Shown piece after piece: positions 56,604 to 64,000 of a DNA stretch of 64,000 bases (within the stretch, counting starts at the first letter, position 1; each line of letters starts with the position of its first letter). The notes beneath the pieces were generated by a model that did no database searches, was not told the DNA's origin, and saw only the letters and a program-made list of their open reading frames with translations. Origin of the DNA: JANWVO01 sp964458495. GTDB taxonomy: Bacteria; Acidobacteriota; Terriglobia; Bryobacterales; Bryobacteraceae. The stretch lies in contig CAYWJB010000004.1 in assembly GCA_964458495.1 (NCBI GenBank), positions 62,001-126,000 of the forward strand. The letters are read 5' to 3'. A program made the position numbers and the translations under genes.

Positions 56604-57693
56604 GCTGGGCCGCCTGGGCGGCTTCGGCCTGCTCGCGCAGCTTTTGGGCGTTGTAATAAGTAGTGCAGGCGTCGATCAGGGGATCGAGTTCGCCCTCCAT
56701 GATGCGGTCGAGCTGGTAGAGCGTCAGGCCGATGCGGTGATCGGTGACGCGGTTTTCCTTGAAATTGTAGGTGCGGATTTTCTCCGACCGGTCGCCGGTG
56801 CCGACCTGGGAGCGGCGGTCGGCGCCGATGGCCTGGCGCTGCTTCTCAAGCTCCATTTCGTAGAGCCGGGAGCGGAGCACGCGCTCGGCCTTGGCGCGGT
56901 TCTTGATCTGCGATTTCTCGTCCTGGCAGGTGACGATGAGGCCGGTGGGCAGGTGCGTGATGCGTACGGCGGAATAAGTGGTGTTGACGCTTTGCCCGCC
57001 CGGGCCGGAGGAGCAGTAGGTGTCGATGCGGATGTCCTTGGGGTCGATTTTGACCTCCACCTCGTCGGCTTCCGGCAGCACGGCGACGGTGATGGTGGAG
57101 GTGTGGATGCGGCCCTGCTGTTCGGTGACCGGGACGCGCTGCACGCGGTGGACGCCGCTTTCGTATTTCAGCTTTGAATAGACGCGGTCGCCGCTGATGA
57201 GGGCGATGACTTCCTTGAAGCCGCCGGCCTCGGACTCGCTGACGGAAGTGATCTCGACCTTCCAGCCCTGGCTCTCCGCGTAGCGCGAATACATGCGGAA
57301 GACCTCGGCGGCGAAGAGGCTGGCTTCGTCGCCGCCGGCGCCGGCGCGGATCTCCAGCACGATATCCTTGTCGTCGTTGGGATCCTTGGGCAGCAGGAGC
57401 AGCTTGAGCTTTTCGGCGAGCTCCTGCTGGCGCGGTTCGAGGCGGGCGATCTCCTCTTCGGCCATTTCGCGCAGGGCCGCATCCTTCTCTTCCAGCATCA
57501 GGCGCGCGCCGGCCAGGTCATCGGCGAGCTTGCGGTACTCGCGCCAGGCGTGGACGATCTCCTCGAGGTCGCGGTGTGCCTTGGCGGTCTTCCGGTAGAG
57601 CGCAGCGTCCTGGATGACCGCCGGGTCGGCCATCTGCGCAGCGAGCGCCTCGAACTTGCGCTCGACCTCTTCGAGTTGGCGGGTGAAGTCCAT
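56569..57693 (-). CDS. prfA: Peptide chain release factor 1
   Basis: 374 residues, slightly longer than usual at the C terminus. The stop-codon recognition tripeptide is PVT (in QRVPVTEQQGRIHTS), consistent with RF1 (PxT). The catalytic GGQ is in SSGPGGQSVNTTYSAVRITH. The RAGAGGDEASLFAAEVFRMY and ADRRSQVGTGDRSEKIRTYN segments are typical. It terminates translation at UAA and UAG. It lies in a cluster with prmC and the DUF1385 gene, whose stop shares its start codon base. Confidence 0.97.
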   Translation of the reverse strand: MDFTRQLEEVERKFEALAAQMADPAVIQDAALYRKTAKAHRDLEEIVHAWREYRKLADDLAGARLMLEEKDAALREMAEEEIARLEPRQQELAEKLKLLLLPKDPNDDKDIVLEIRAGAGGDEASLFAAEVFRMYSRYAESQGWKVEITSVSESEAGGFKEVIALISGDRVYSKLKYESGVHRVQRVPVTEQQGRIHTSTITVAVLPEADEVEVKIDPKDIRIDTYCSSGPGGQSVNTTYSAVRITHLPTGLIVTCQDEKSQIKNRAKAERVLRSRLYEMELEKQRQAIGADRRSQVGTGDRSEKIRTYNFKENRVTDHRIGLTLYQLDRIMEGELDPLIDACTTYYNAQKLREQAEAAQAAQHESPDGAPARV

Positions 57694-58694
57694 CAGGCGA
57701 TCACCAGATCTCCGCCCTGCCGCTCTTCGAGCGCCATGGCATGGTTCAGGGCAGTGATGGCAACTTCGGTCTGCCGGTCGGAGGGGGGCTGGGTGGTGAT
57801 GCGCTGAAGCCAGAGACCGGGCGCGGTGAACAGGGCCAGCAGGCTGCCGCGGCGGCGGGCGGCGAAGCGGATCACCTCATAGCTGAGCCCGGCGATCAGG
57901 GGCAGAGCTAGCACGCGCACGGCCATCTTCTCGAGGAATCCTTGAGCGGGGATGACGGCGTAGACGGCGATGGAAACCATCATCACCACCAGCAGGAAGC
58001 TGGTGCCGCAGCGGGGATGGAAGGTGGGGAAGGCGCGGGCGTTGTCGACGGTGACGGGCTTGCCGCTTTCGAAGTTGAACACGACGCGGTGTTCGGCGCC
58101 GTGATACTCGAAGACGCGCCGGATGTCGGCCCAGCGGGAAATGAGCCACAGGAAGCCCAGGAAGATAGCGAGCCGCACGACGCCGTCGGCGAGGTTGAAC
58201 AGGATCTGGTTGTGCAACTGGGGGTAGACGGCTTCGAGCCGGGTGGTGATCCACAGAGGCACGAACTTGTAGAGAGCGATGAAGAAGACGAAGGAGAAGG
58301 CGAGGTTCAGCGCCATCAGCCAGCCGGGAATCTCGCCGGGCCGTGCGGCAGGCGTGCCGGATTGCGGTGTGGCGCCGGCCTCCGCCTGCAGGGCGACGTC
58401 GGCGGAAAAGCGCAAGGCCTTGACGCCCAGCGCCATGGCTTGGCCGAGCGTGCCCACCCCGCGCAGGACGGGCAGCTTGAAGGCGGGGTACTTCTCCGAT
58501 AGCTTGGGCAGCGGGCGCTCGTCGATCACCACTTCGCCGTCGGGGCGGCGCACGGCGGTGGCGTAGCTGTGCGGGGCGCGCATCATGACGCCCTCCATCA
58601 CCGCCTGCCCGCCGACGAGCGTCTCCTCTCCGCTTTCGAGCACGGGCAGCATCTGGGTGTGCGCAGCCAGACGGAAAAAGTCACGCAGGGTCAA
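57693..58694 (-). CDS. DUF1385 membrane protein
   Basis: About 333 residues. The family signature VGGQAVMEGVMMRAP lies near the N terminus, FEYHGAEHRVVFNFESG and FHPRCGTSFLLVVMM follow, and four or so membrane segments are visible. Function is unknown, but the gene commonly precedes prfA and prmC in bacteria, as here. The start is uncertain: TTG 58694 has an AGAGG site; ATG 58652 is a shorter option. Confidence 0.88.
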   Translation of the reverse strand: MTLRDFFRLAAHTQMLPVLESGEETLVGGQAVMEGVMMRAPHSYATAVRRPDGEVVIDERPLPKLSEKYPAFKLPVLRGVGTLGQAMALGVKALRFSADVALQAEAGATPQSGTPAARPGEIPGWLMALNLAFSFVFFIALYKFVPLWITTRLEAVYPQLHNQILFNLADGVVRLAIFLGFLWLISRWADIRRVFEYHGAEHRVVFNFESGKPVTVDNARAFPTFHPRCGTSFLLVVMMVSIAVYAVIPAQGFLEKMAVRVLALPLIAGLSYEVIRFAARRRGSLLALFTAPGLWLQRITTQPPSDRQTEVAITALNHAMALEERQGGDLVIA

Positions 58695-58798
58695 ACGAAT
58701 CCAGCCTCTCTTCTTTGAGTATACCGGCAACCTGCGGGATTCGCGAACAAGCCGCGCTTTCCGTGCCCTTCGCGCAGTCTCGTCCCGTGGCGCAGCCT

Positions 58799-59170
58799 TC
58801 AGGCTGCGGCCATCGACTGCCGGGCGCCGGCGTGCGTCTCCAGCAGCCAGCGGATCTGAATGGTTTCAAAAGGAGGCGCGCAATAGTCCGCCGCACCCTC
58901 TTCCAGAGCGTCCAGCCAGCCTTCCACTTCCGGAAGGCGGCTGACCACCACCACGGGCGTGCGCGGAAACAGCGCCAGAGCCTCGCGGAGGATCGGGCGG
59001 GCTGATGGGCAGAAGACGATATCGGCCTTTTCGGGAACGCCGCCGCTGGCAAGCTCAGTAACACAGCCGCAGCGGGAGAGTTCCAGGCCGAGCTCCGAGG
59101 CGAGGCGGGAGTCCAAGTGATAGAGAACCGCCCGCCGGGGTGCGGGATCAGAGGTGCCTTCGCGAGTCAT
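58799..59170 (-). CDS. Degenerate receiver-like protein
   Basis: 123 residues that follow the response-regulator receiver outline: strand AVLYHL, helix, strand ADIVFCPS, helix, strand PVVVVSR and the closing region GAADYCAPPFE. The phosphoacceptor aspartate position is in CPS and the conserved Lys of the KPF motif is replaced by Pro, so it should not be phosphorylated. It may bind a partner as a pseudo-receiver. ATG 59170 has a GGAGGGGAAG site; an in-frame ATG 24 bases further upstream is an alternative. Confidence 0.6.
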   Translation of the reverse strand: MTREGTSDPAPRRAVLYHLDSRLASELGLELSRCGCVTELASGGVPEKADIVFCPSARPILREALALFPRTPVVVVSRLPEVEGWLDALEEGAADYCAPPFETIQIRWLLETHAGARQSMAAA

Positions 59171-59382
59171 CGTTCTCTTCCCCTCCACGGCCATGAAGGC
59201 CTGTGTCGCCGACAACGGGCGCCCCGCAGGAGAGGCGCCATTCTGAAGGTTCCCAGCGTCCTGCGTACGCATCTATTCTAACCCGGGACTCCGGGAATTC
59301 CAATCGATATTTTTTATAGTCCTCAGGGCTTTCCGCCCGAGTCTTCCTTTGTACTGTTAGAATGGAACTTTGTGGAGGTGAA

Positions 59383-60609
59383 ATGGCGAAGATCGAGCGG
59401 CGAAGGACCGTATGCGCGGACGTGGGAGGCGTGAAGGTGGGCGGCGGGCGCCCGATCGTTGTCCAGTCCATGACCAACACCGACACGGCGGACGTCGCCG
59501 CCACGGCGAACCAGGTGATGGAACTGGCGCGCGCGGGTTCGGAGATCGTCCGGGTGACCGTCAACACGGAGGAGGCCGCGCGGGCGGTGCCGAAGCTGGT
59601 TGAAACGCTGCGAGCGTTCGGTTTTCAGACGCCGGTCGTCGGCGATTTCCATTACAACGGCCACATTCTTCTGAAGAAGTATCCGGAATGTGCGAAGAAT
59701 CTCGCGAAATATCGCATCAATCCGGGAAATGTGAATATCGGCCGAAAAACGGATGACAATTTCCGCACCATGATCGAGTGCGCCATTGAATACGGCAAGC
59801 CGGTGCGGATCGGAGTGAACTGGGGCTCGCTGGATTCGGCCCTGCTGACGCGGATGATGGACGAGAACGCGAAGCTGCCCGAGCCGCTGGATGCCACCGA
59901 GGTGACCAAGCGGGCGATTGTGGCCAGCGCGCTGGAATCGGCACGGCTGGCAGAGAGCTACGGGCTGCCGCACGACCGCATCATTCTCAGCGCTAAAGTC
60001 TCCGGGGTGCAGGACCTGATCGACGTGTACCGGATGCTGGCGGCGCAGTGCGACTACCCGCTGCATCTGGGACTGACCGAAGCGGGCATGGGCGCCAAGG
60101 GAATCGTGGCCACGGCGGCGGCATTGTCGATCCTGCTGCAGGAGGGGATCGGCGACACGATCCGCGCGTCGCTGACGCCGGCGCCGAACGGCGACAGGAC
60201 CGAGGAGGTGCTGGTGTGCCAGCAGATCCTGCAATCGCTCGGCATCCGCAGCTTCACTCCGCAGGTGACGGCGTGCCCGGGCTGCGGGCGGACGACGAGC
60301 ACGTTCTTCCAGGAGATGGCGGAACAGATCCAGACGTACCTGCGGGAGCAGATGCCGTTGTGGAAGGACCGCTATGCGGGGGTGGAGGAGCTGAAGGTGG
60401 CGGTGATGGGCTGCGTGGTGAACGGGCCCGGGGAATCCAAACACGCCAACATCGGCATCTCGCTGCCCGGCACGTTCGAGGAGCCGAAGGCGCCGGTGTT
60501 CGTGGACGGGCAGCTGGTGAAGACGCTGCGGGGCGATGGCATTGTCGCCGAGTTCATCTCCATGCTGAATGACTATGTCGAGCGCCGCTATGGGACACCG
60601 GCGCGCTGA
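59383..60609 (+). CDS. ispG: HMBPP synthase IspG (MEP pathway)
   Basis: 408 residues. The start is fixed by a perfect GGAGGTGAA site before ATG 59383. The N terminus has the IVVQSMTNTDTADV motif, and GDFHYNGHILLKKYP and RINPGNVNIG follow. The 4Fe-4S cluster cysteines are in CPGCGRTTS and VMGCVVNGPGE. It reduces methylerythritol cyclodiphosphate to HMBPP in isoprenoid synthesis. It is apparently monocistronic, with a TGTTAGAAT extended -10-like element at 59355-59363. Confidence 0.96.
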   Translation: MAKIERRRTVCADVGGVKVGGGRPIVVQSMTNTDTADVAATANQVMELARAGSEIVRVTVNTEEAARAVPKLVETLRAFGFQTPVVGDFHYNGHILLKKYPECAKNLAKYRINPGNVNIGRKTDDNFRTMIECAIEYGKPVRIGVNWGSLDSALLTRMMDENAKLPEPLDATEVTKRAIVASALESARLAESYGLPHDRIILSAKVSGVQDLIDVYRMLAAQCDYPLHLGLTEAGMGAKGIVATAAALSILLQEGIGDTIRASLTPAPNGDRTEEVLVCQQILQSLGIRSFTPQVTACPGCGRTTSTFFQEMAEQIQTYLREQMPLWKDRYAGVEELKVAVMGCVVNGPGESKHANIGISLPGTFEEPKAPVFVDGQLVKTLRGDGIVAEFISMLNDYVERRYGTPAR

Positions 60610-60962
60610 ACCCGGGTAGAGGGCGGACTCCCGCAGGCTGCCGCGCCGGCCCCCGGCTTGGGCCCGGGGCTGATCCGGCGTGCCGCGGGTCCGGGGTTGG
60701 CTTGCGATGGGTTGATGGGATCATTGTCGGCGCCGAAGGCGCGGCGGGAAGCCGGTCTTGCCTCGATGCGCGCAGCAATTGGCGCGGTGACCGGTGGCGA
60801 GCCGTGCCGCCCTGCCGGACCCAGAGTCTGTGCGGCGCTGTCAGCCTTCGGCAATTTCCTCGCACGGCGGAAAAGGCCTCGCGCCCTCGGATAAGCGGAA
60901 ATCAAGTTCACAAGAGATGACAAGTCTGCCCGAAGTATCTGGATGGAAGCCGCATATTCTTC
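60610..60962. other. Intergenic region without a recognisable gene
   Basis: About 350 bases between ispG and the promoter at 60963. It is GC-rich with several short inverted repeats (for example CCGGCCCCCGG... and GGCGCCGAAGGCGC), but open frames have no ribosome site. One hairpin just after ispG could serve as its terminator. Nothing else is seen. Confidence 0.45.
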
Positions 60963-60990
60963 TTGACTTCTTCAGTGGGGGGGGTAAAAT
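60963..60990 (+). promoter_or_regulatory. Sigma-70-type promoter
   Basis: TTGACT (60963-60968) and TAAAAT (60985-60990) are separated by 16 bases that include an eight-base G run. This is the best -35/-10 pair in the window and lies about 30 bases before the ATG at 61020, which has a GGAGG site. It should drive the two small exported proteins that follow. Confidence 0.6.
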
Positions 60991-61019
60991 GAGCACAAAT
61001 TCCAGACGGAGGCTGTGGG

Positions 61020-61514
61020 ATGCGGCTTGCGGCAATGATCCTGGCTGCTGTGCTTTCAGCCGTGGGGGCGCAGGGTCAGCCGGCGGAACAGATGCCCGAG
61101 GAGACGGCATGCCGGATTCTGTTTCAACTCTTGCGGACGCGGGTAGAAGGCTCCTGGGGTGTGAGTGCACAATTACTATGGCTGAAAAGCCTGGGTGTTC
61201 CCGAGCAGTATTTCACTCCCCTTCGCCTGGCTTCCGACCGATACTGGCAAGCGGTGCGGCCGTACGAGGAGGACCTGCGAAACATTCACTTGCGCTTTGC
61301 GGGCAGGAACGATTCCATGGAGGCCAAGGCGGCTGAGAAGCCGGCGAGGGAAAAGATCGCCGAGCAATACCGTTTGATCCGCCAGGATTTGTTGCGCGAC
61401 CTGGACGCCGAGGGCCTGAGCCATCTCGAGCGGCTGATTGTGCACATCCGGAAGGAAGGACGGAGGGCTGGCAACGTCCGGGGCGGCGCACCCGAGGCGG
61501 GGCATGTTCACTGA
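61020..61514 (+). CDS. Small exported protein of unknown function
   Basis: 164 residues with a signal peptide (MRLAAMILAAVLSAVGAQGQ). The mature part is largely helical with charged segments (YEEDLRNIHLRF; EKPAREKIAEQYRLIRQDLLRDLD; GLSHLERLIVHI), reminiscent of a periplasmic helical sensor such as a Spy/CpxP-like fold. That similarity is only in general character. One Cys (TACRILFQLL). Its stop overlaps the next ATG by one base (TGATG), so the two are translationally coupled. Confidence 0.7.
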   Translation: MRLAAMILAAVLSAVGAQGQPAEQMPEETACRILFQLLRTRVEGSWGVSAQLLWLKSLGVPEQYFTPLRLASDRYWQAVRPYEEDLRNIHLRFAGRNDSMEAKAAEKPAREKIAEQYRLIRQDLLRDLDAEGLSHLERLIVHIRKEGRRAGNVRGGAPEAGHVH

Positions 61515-62275
61515 TGGAGGGCGTCATGGGAAGCTGGAAAGCCGGAATTCTCCTCCTGCTCGCCGGGCTGCAGGCCCAGTCGCAGACGATGCCGTACCCG
61601 GTGGGATGGGTGTATACGGCCAGCGTCCTCGACCTGGACAACCTCGCCTTCATCAGTTCCACGGCGGCCGATACGGGCGGGGCCAGCGGCCATACGACTT
61701 CGGCTGTTGTGAAGCTGATGAGCCCTGATGGCAGGGTCTCCTACGGTACCGGAGGATGGGGTTACTCGAGCTTCGCCGCGGGTTCGCTTTCGTTATGTGA
61801 CTCGTCGGGCCAGTGTCAGGACGGCTGGTTCCGGGCATCGTCCGAGGGCACCCAGGAGTACTGCCCGATTACGTTTACCTACATGCTCGTCGGAGAGTCG
61901 CATGCGGACCAAGAGATGCAGCCATTCATCGTGGCCTTGAGTGCGGAATGGAGCCCGGGCTCCGTTCCCCGCCAGAACGGCAAGTCGGACTTTCTTCTGA
62001 AGATCTCCAAGAGCCCGAATTGCCCCTCCGGCAGCGTCCAGGCCGGGATTGGCGTCTTCGCCACGGATGGGCTTCTGTTTTCCCTTCAACCCGGGGTGAA
62101 TGATCCAAACAGCGCCGCTTTCAGCGGGAATATGGCCACCGTCAAGTGGAAAGCGGAAACGTCTCATAATAATCCGACAGCTGGAGAGATCGAAGCGGTC
62201 GGAACGGTGTACAGTGGGCCATGCACAATTCTGCAAGGCCAGGCGTACAAATCAGCCAAATTGAGAGTGCAATAA
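61514..62275 (+). CDS. Exported protein of unknown function
   Basis: 253 residues with a signal peptide (WKAGILLLLAGLQAQSQ). The mature part is beta-rich, with cysteines in LCDSSGQCQ, EYCPI, NCPSG and GPCTI, probably forming disulfides. Segments such as SAVVKLMSPDGRVSYGTGG suggest an immunoglobulin-like or jellyroll domain. I recognise no family. It is coupled to the preceding gene and both follow the promoter at 60963. Confidence 0.7.
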   Translation: MEGVMGSWKAGILLLLAGLQAQSQTMPYPVGWVYTASVLDLDNLAFISSTAADTGGASGHTTSAVVKLMSPDGRVSYGTGGWGYSSFAAGSLSLCDSSGQCQDGWFRASSEGTQEYCPITFTYMLVGESHADQEMQPFIVALSAEWSPGSVPRQNGKSDFLLKISKSPNCPSGSVQAGIGVFATDGLLFSLQPGVNDPNSAAFSGNMATVKWKAETSHNNPTAGEIEAVGTVYSGPCTILQGQAYKSAKLRVQ

Positions 62276-62598
62276 CGTGGCCAAACGGGCGCCTGCCCGC
62301 GACCGTTGAAAGAGAAAGTCCAGCAGCGGGCAACTGGCTGCCCAGCCGCAATTGCCCGAATGGCAAGAGAATCATCTGCTGCACGCGTTCGATGGGAAGC
62401 TGGAATCGGGAAAAATCCCGGATGGCGGCTGTGTGCAAGGCCCCCGGGATTCCGGCTCCGAGACGCAGGGATTGATCTTTGGGATAGCCCGCCTCAGATT
62501 CACCCGCCACAACAATGGCAATGGAGATGGAAACCTCGGGCTGCGATTCCACAACGAACGGAAACTGGTCCCCGCGGAGACTCTCTCACAGCCGGGAG
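62276..62598. other. Intergenic region downstream of zapA
   Basis: 323 bases between the gene ending at 62275 and the zapA stop. It contains GGAATC...GATTCC (62402-62407/62447-62452) enclosing a GGGAAAAATCCC hairpin, so an RNA could be folded here on either strand. In many bacteria 6S RNA lies next to zapA, but I could not make the canonical 6S structure from this sequence. No convincing protein gene. Confidence 0.4.
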
Positions 62599-62907
62599 TC
62601 AGTCCGCGAGAGTGTCCTCTTCATGGAGGAGGGAGGCAAGTCGGCGGTCGAGGTCGTGGAGGCGCTGGAATGTGCGGTCTTGCTCCCGCTGGAGCTGGCG
62701 GAGCTGGTCGGCGAGGTGGAGGCAGGCGAGGACGGCGACGCGGGAGGGATCGGCGCCCGAGGTGCGGGCGGCGATGCGGTTCATGAGGGAGTCGACGGCC
62801 TCGGCGAGGGCCTCGGTTTCGGCGGGGTCGCCGGAGGTGCGGAGCGCGTAGGGCTGCTGGAAGATGGTTACGCGCACCACCTGTTTGTCGGCGCCGGAGT
62901 CTTGCAC
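62599..62907 (-). CDS. zapA: Cell division protein ZapA
   Basis: 102 residues. The N-terminal strand VVRVTIFQQPYALRTSGDP and the long C-terminal helix with ALAEAVDSLMNRIAA and VAVLACLHLADQLRQLQREQ are typical of ZapA, which bundles FtsZ filaments at the Z ring. The start is GTG 62907. It lies 14 bases after the coiled-coil gene and is probably co-transcribed with it. Confidence 0.88.
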   Translation of the reverse strand: MQDSGADKQVVRVTIFQQPYALRTSGDPAETEALAEAVDSLMNRIAARTSGADPSRVAVLACLHLADQLRQLQREQDRTFQRLHDLDRRLASLLHEEDTLAD

Positions 62908-62921
62908 GCCTGCCTCCCTTC

Positions 62922-63215
62922 TCAGGACTCGGGCAGCTCCATCTGTTCGACCTGCTGAAGGAGCGCCTTGATGCGCGAAAAGGCCTCCCGCTGGCGGGCG
63001 CGGAGGGCCTCGTTTTCCTCGCGAAGCGCGGCGGCCTCCTCGCGGGCGGAGCGCGCCTGGTCGAGCGCCTGGTCGCGCTCTTCGGAGAGCGCCTGGAGAC
63101 GCGAGTCGAACTCGGTCTTTTCGCTGGTGAGCGTGGCGAGGCGTTGCGAGATGGCTTCGATACGGGCCTCGAGCCGTGCCAGGACGTCCTCTTCGTCAGC
63201 CGGAATGCCGGTCAT
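62922..63215 (-). CDS. Small coiled-coil protein (ZapB-like)
   Basis: 97 residues, almost entirely a heptad-rich coiled coil (LEARIEAISQRLATLTSEK; LREENEALRARQREAF). Its position just before zapA and its length fit a cell-division accessory coiled coil such as ZapB, but sequence alone cannot separate it from other small coiled coils. It lies 19 bases after rplT on the same strand. Confidence 0.72.
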   Translation of the reverse strand: MTGIPADEEDVLARLEARIEAISQRLATLTSEKTEFDSRLQALSEERDQALDQARSAREEAAALREENEALRARQREAFSRIKALLQQVEQMELPES

Positions 63216-63234
63216 GGGAGGGTCCTCCGGAGTC

Positions 63235-63591
63235 TCAGGCTTGAGCTGACTTCGCCTTTTCCACCAGCGCGGAGAAAGCGGAGGGCTGATTGACAGCGAG
63301 GTCGGCGAGGACCTTGCGGTTCAGCTCGACGCCGCACTTCTTCAGCGCGCCGATGAACTTGGAATACGACAGGCCGTGCGCGCGGCAGGCGGCGTTGATG
63401 CGCAGGATCCAGAGAGCGCGGAAGTCGCGCTTCTTGCGGCGGCGGCCGACGTAGGCGTAACGGAGGGCCTTTTCGACGGCTTCCTGCGCGGCACGGTAAA
63501 GCTTGCTCTTGGTGAGAAAGTACCCCTTGGCGAGCTTGAGGGTTTTGCGGCGGGAGTCGCGGCGGTTTGTGGATCGTTTGACGCGTGGCAC
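63235..63591 (-). CDS. rplT: Ribosomal protein L20
   Basis: 118 residues, canonical L20: basic N terminus MPRVKRSTNRRDSRRKTLKLAKGY, then FRALWILRINAACRAHGLSYSKFI and the closing NRKVLADLAVNQPSAF. It binds 23S rRNA early in 50S assembly and commonly represses its own operon. It is separated from rpmI by 111 bases. Confidence 0.97.
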   Translation of the reverse strand: MPRVKRSTNRRDSRRKTLKLAKGYFLTKSKLYRAAQEAVEKALRYAYVGRRRKKRDFRALWILRINAACRAHGLSYSKFIGALKKCGVELNRKVLADLAVNQPSAFSALVEKAKSAQA

Positions 63592-63702
63592 GTTTGGTTC
63601 TCCTTGTTCGAATCAGGCAATCCAGCAGGCTTCAGAGCCGGGATTGCGGGGCGGCGGCTCGGGCACATGCCTTGGCGCCGGCGCGCGCGCCCACAGGGGA
63701 AA

Positions 63703-63903
63703 TCAATAAGGCAGCATCTCGGCGATGCGCGCCTGGTCGGCGGGATCGACGAGCGTCGCCTGATGGAGGCGGCGCTTGCGCGCCGGGCTCTTCGAGGTGA
63801 AGATGTGGCGCGCGAAGGCGCGATTCCGCTTGATCTTGCCGGTGGCGGTCTTCTTGAAGCGCTTGGCGGCGCCTTTGTGCGTTTTCAGCTTGAGCTTGGC
63901 CAT
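63703..63903 (-). CDS. rpmI: Ribosomal protein L35
   Basis: 66 residues, canonical L35: MAKLKLKTHKGAAKRFKKT, then GKIKRNRAFARHIFTSKSPARKRRLHQ. It is part of the 50S subunit. The order rpmI-rplT is conserved; infC, which usually precedes them, would lie beyond the window edge. The preceding 97 bases hold the leader described separately. Confidence 0.97.
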   Translation of the reverse strand: MAKLKLKTHKGAAKRFKKTATGKIKRNRAFARHIFTSKSPARKRRLHQATLVDPADQARIAEMLPY

Positions 63904-63923
63904 GTAAATGTCCTGTGGAGAAT

Positions 63924-63964
63924 CCCCTCGGCGGGCGGAGGGGCAGGCTTACCCTCTGAATATA
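63924..63964 (-). promoter_or_regulatory. Possible promoter and leader hairpin of rpmI-rplT
   Basis: Read on the minus strand, TGC-TATATT (TATATT at 63959-63964) is an extended -10. Just downstream CCCCTC and GAGGGG (63924-63929 and 63938-63943) form a 6-bp leader hairpin before the L35 ATG. It suggests the two ribosomal genes can be transcribed separately from infC. No -35 is evident. Confidence 0.4.
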
Positions 63965-64000
63965 GCACACTTGCGGGCGGCTGGGGGATGCCGATTGCAC

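Overview
The window is GC-rich and densely coded, with many 1-4 base start/stop overlaps. Its gene content points to an acidobacterium, probably of the Bryobacterales/Solibacterales. That is an inference from secreted FG-GAP/ASPIC proteins, winged-helix-TPR membrane regulators, a Tat-exported Gfo/Idh/MocA oxidoreductase, many serine-hydrolase and amidohydrolase type enzymes, an LptD (so a Gram-negative envelope) and housekeeping genes of acidobacterial flavour. No rRNA, tRNA, CRISPR array, insertion sequence or phage module was seen.

Layout. 0-8 kb: an FG-GAP protein, then a complete hydrogenase maturation operon on the minus strand (hypF-hypC-hypD-hypE-hypA-hypB plus a maturation protease). 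8-13 kb: metabolic and secreted genes, including a protein with eight GQYPP repeats. 13-17 kb: a polyphosphate operon with ppk1, two overlapping single-domain ppk2 genes and a secreted hydrolase. 17-28 kb: an OPT transporter, a one-component membrane regulator, two small secreted proteins, a serine hydrolase, then an FeS-type photolyase followed by three Rossmann-fold genes. 28.8-33.6 kb: a SAM-I riboswitch in front of an operon encoding a MoxR-type AAA+ ATPase, an unrecognised 137-residue protein, a metallopeptidase/VWA protein and a divergent S-adenosylmethionine synthetase. 33.6-45 kb: an OmpA-family protein, a BNR/sortilin-like protein, glpK-glpD, an amidohydrolase, a DUF362 protein and an unrecognised exported protein. 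45-50 kb: a five-gene group 3b-type [NiFe] hydrogenase operon. 50-64 kb: mostly housekeeping genes (lptD, an MFS exporter, dinB, prmC, prfA, DUF1385, ispG, zapA, a coiled-coil protein, rplT, rpmI), interrupted by two small exported proteins.

How the genes work together. The hydrogenase structural genes (45-50 kb) need the Hyp proteins and the C-terminal protease (1.7-7.7 kb). The two blocks lie about 37 kb apart, so the window holds all parts of one enzyme in two transcription units. The polyphosphate genes can make polyP (PPK1) and use it to phosphorylate nucleotides (PPK2 pair). The SAM-riboswitch operon is the most unusual unit: a SAM-sensing leader appears to set expression of a chaperone-like ATPase/VWA module together with an enzyme that makes SAM. 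I regard it as the best candidate here for an undescribed system.

Many long open frames opposite real genes are shadows caused by the high GC content and were left out.
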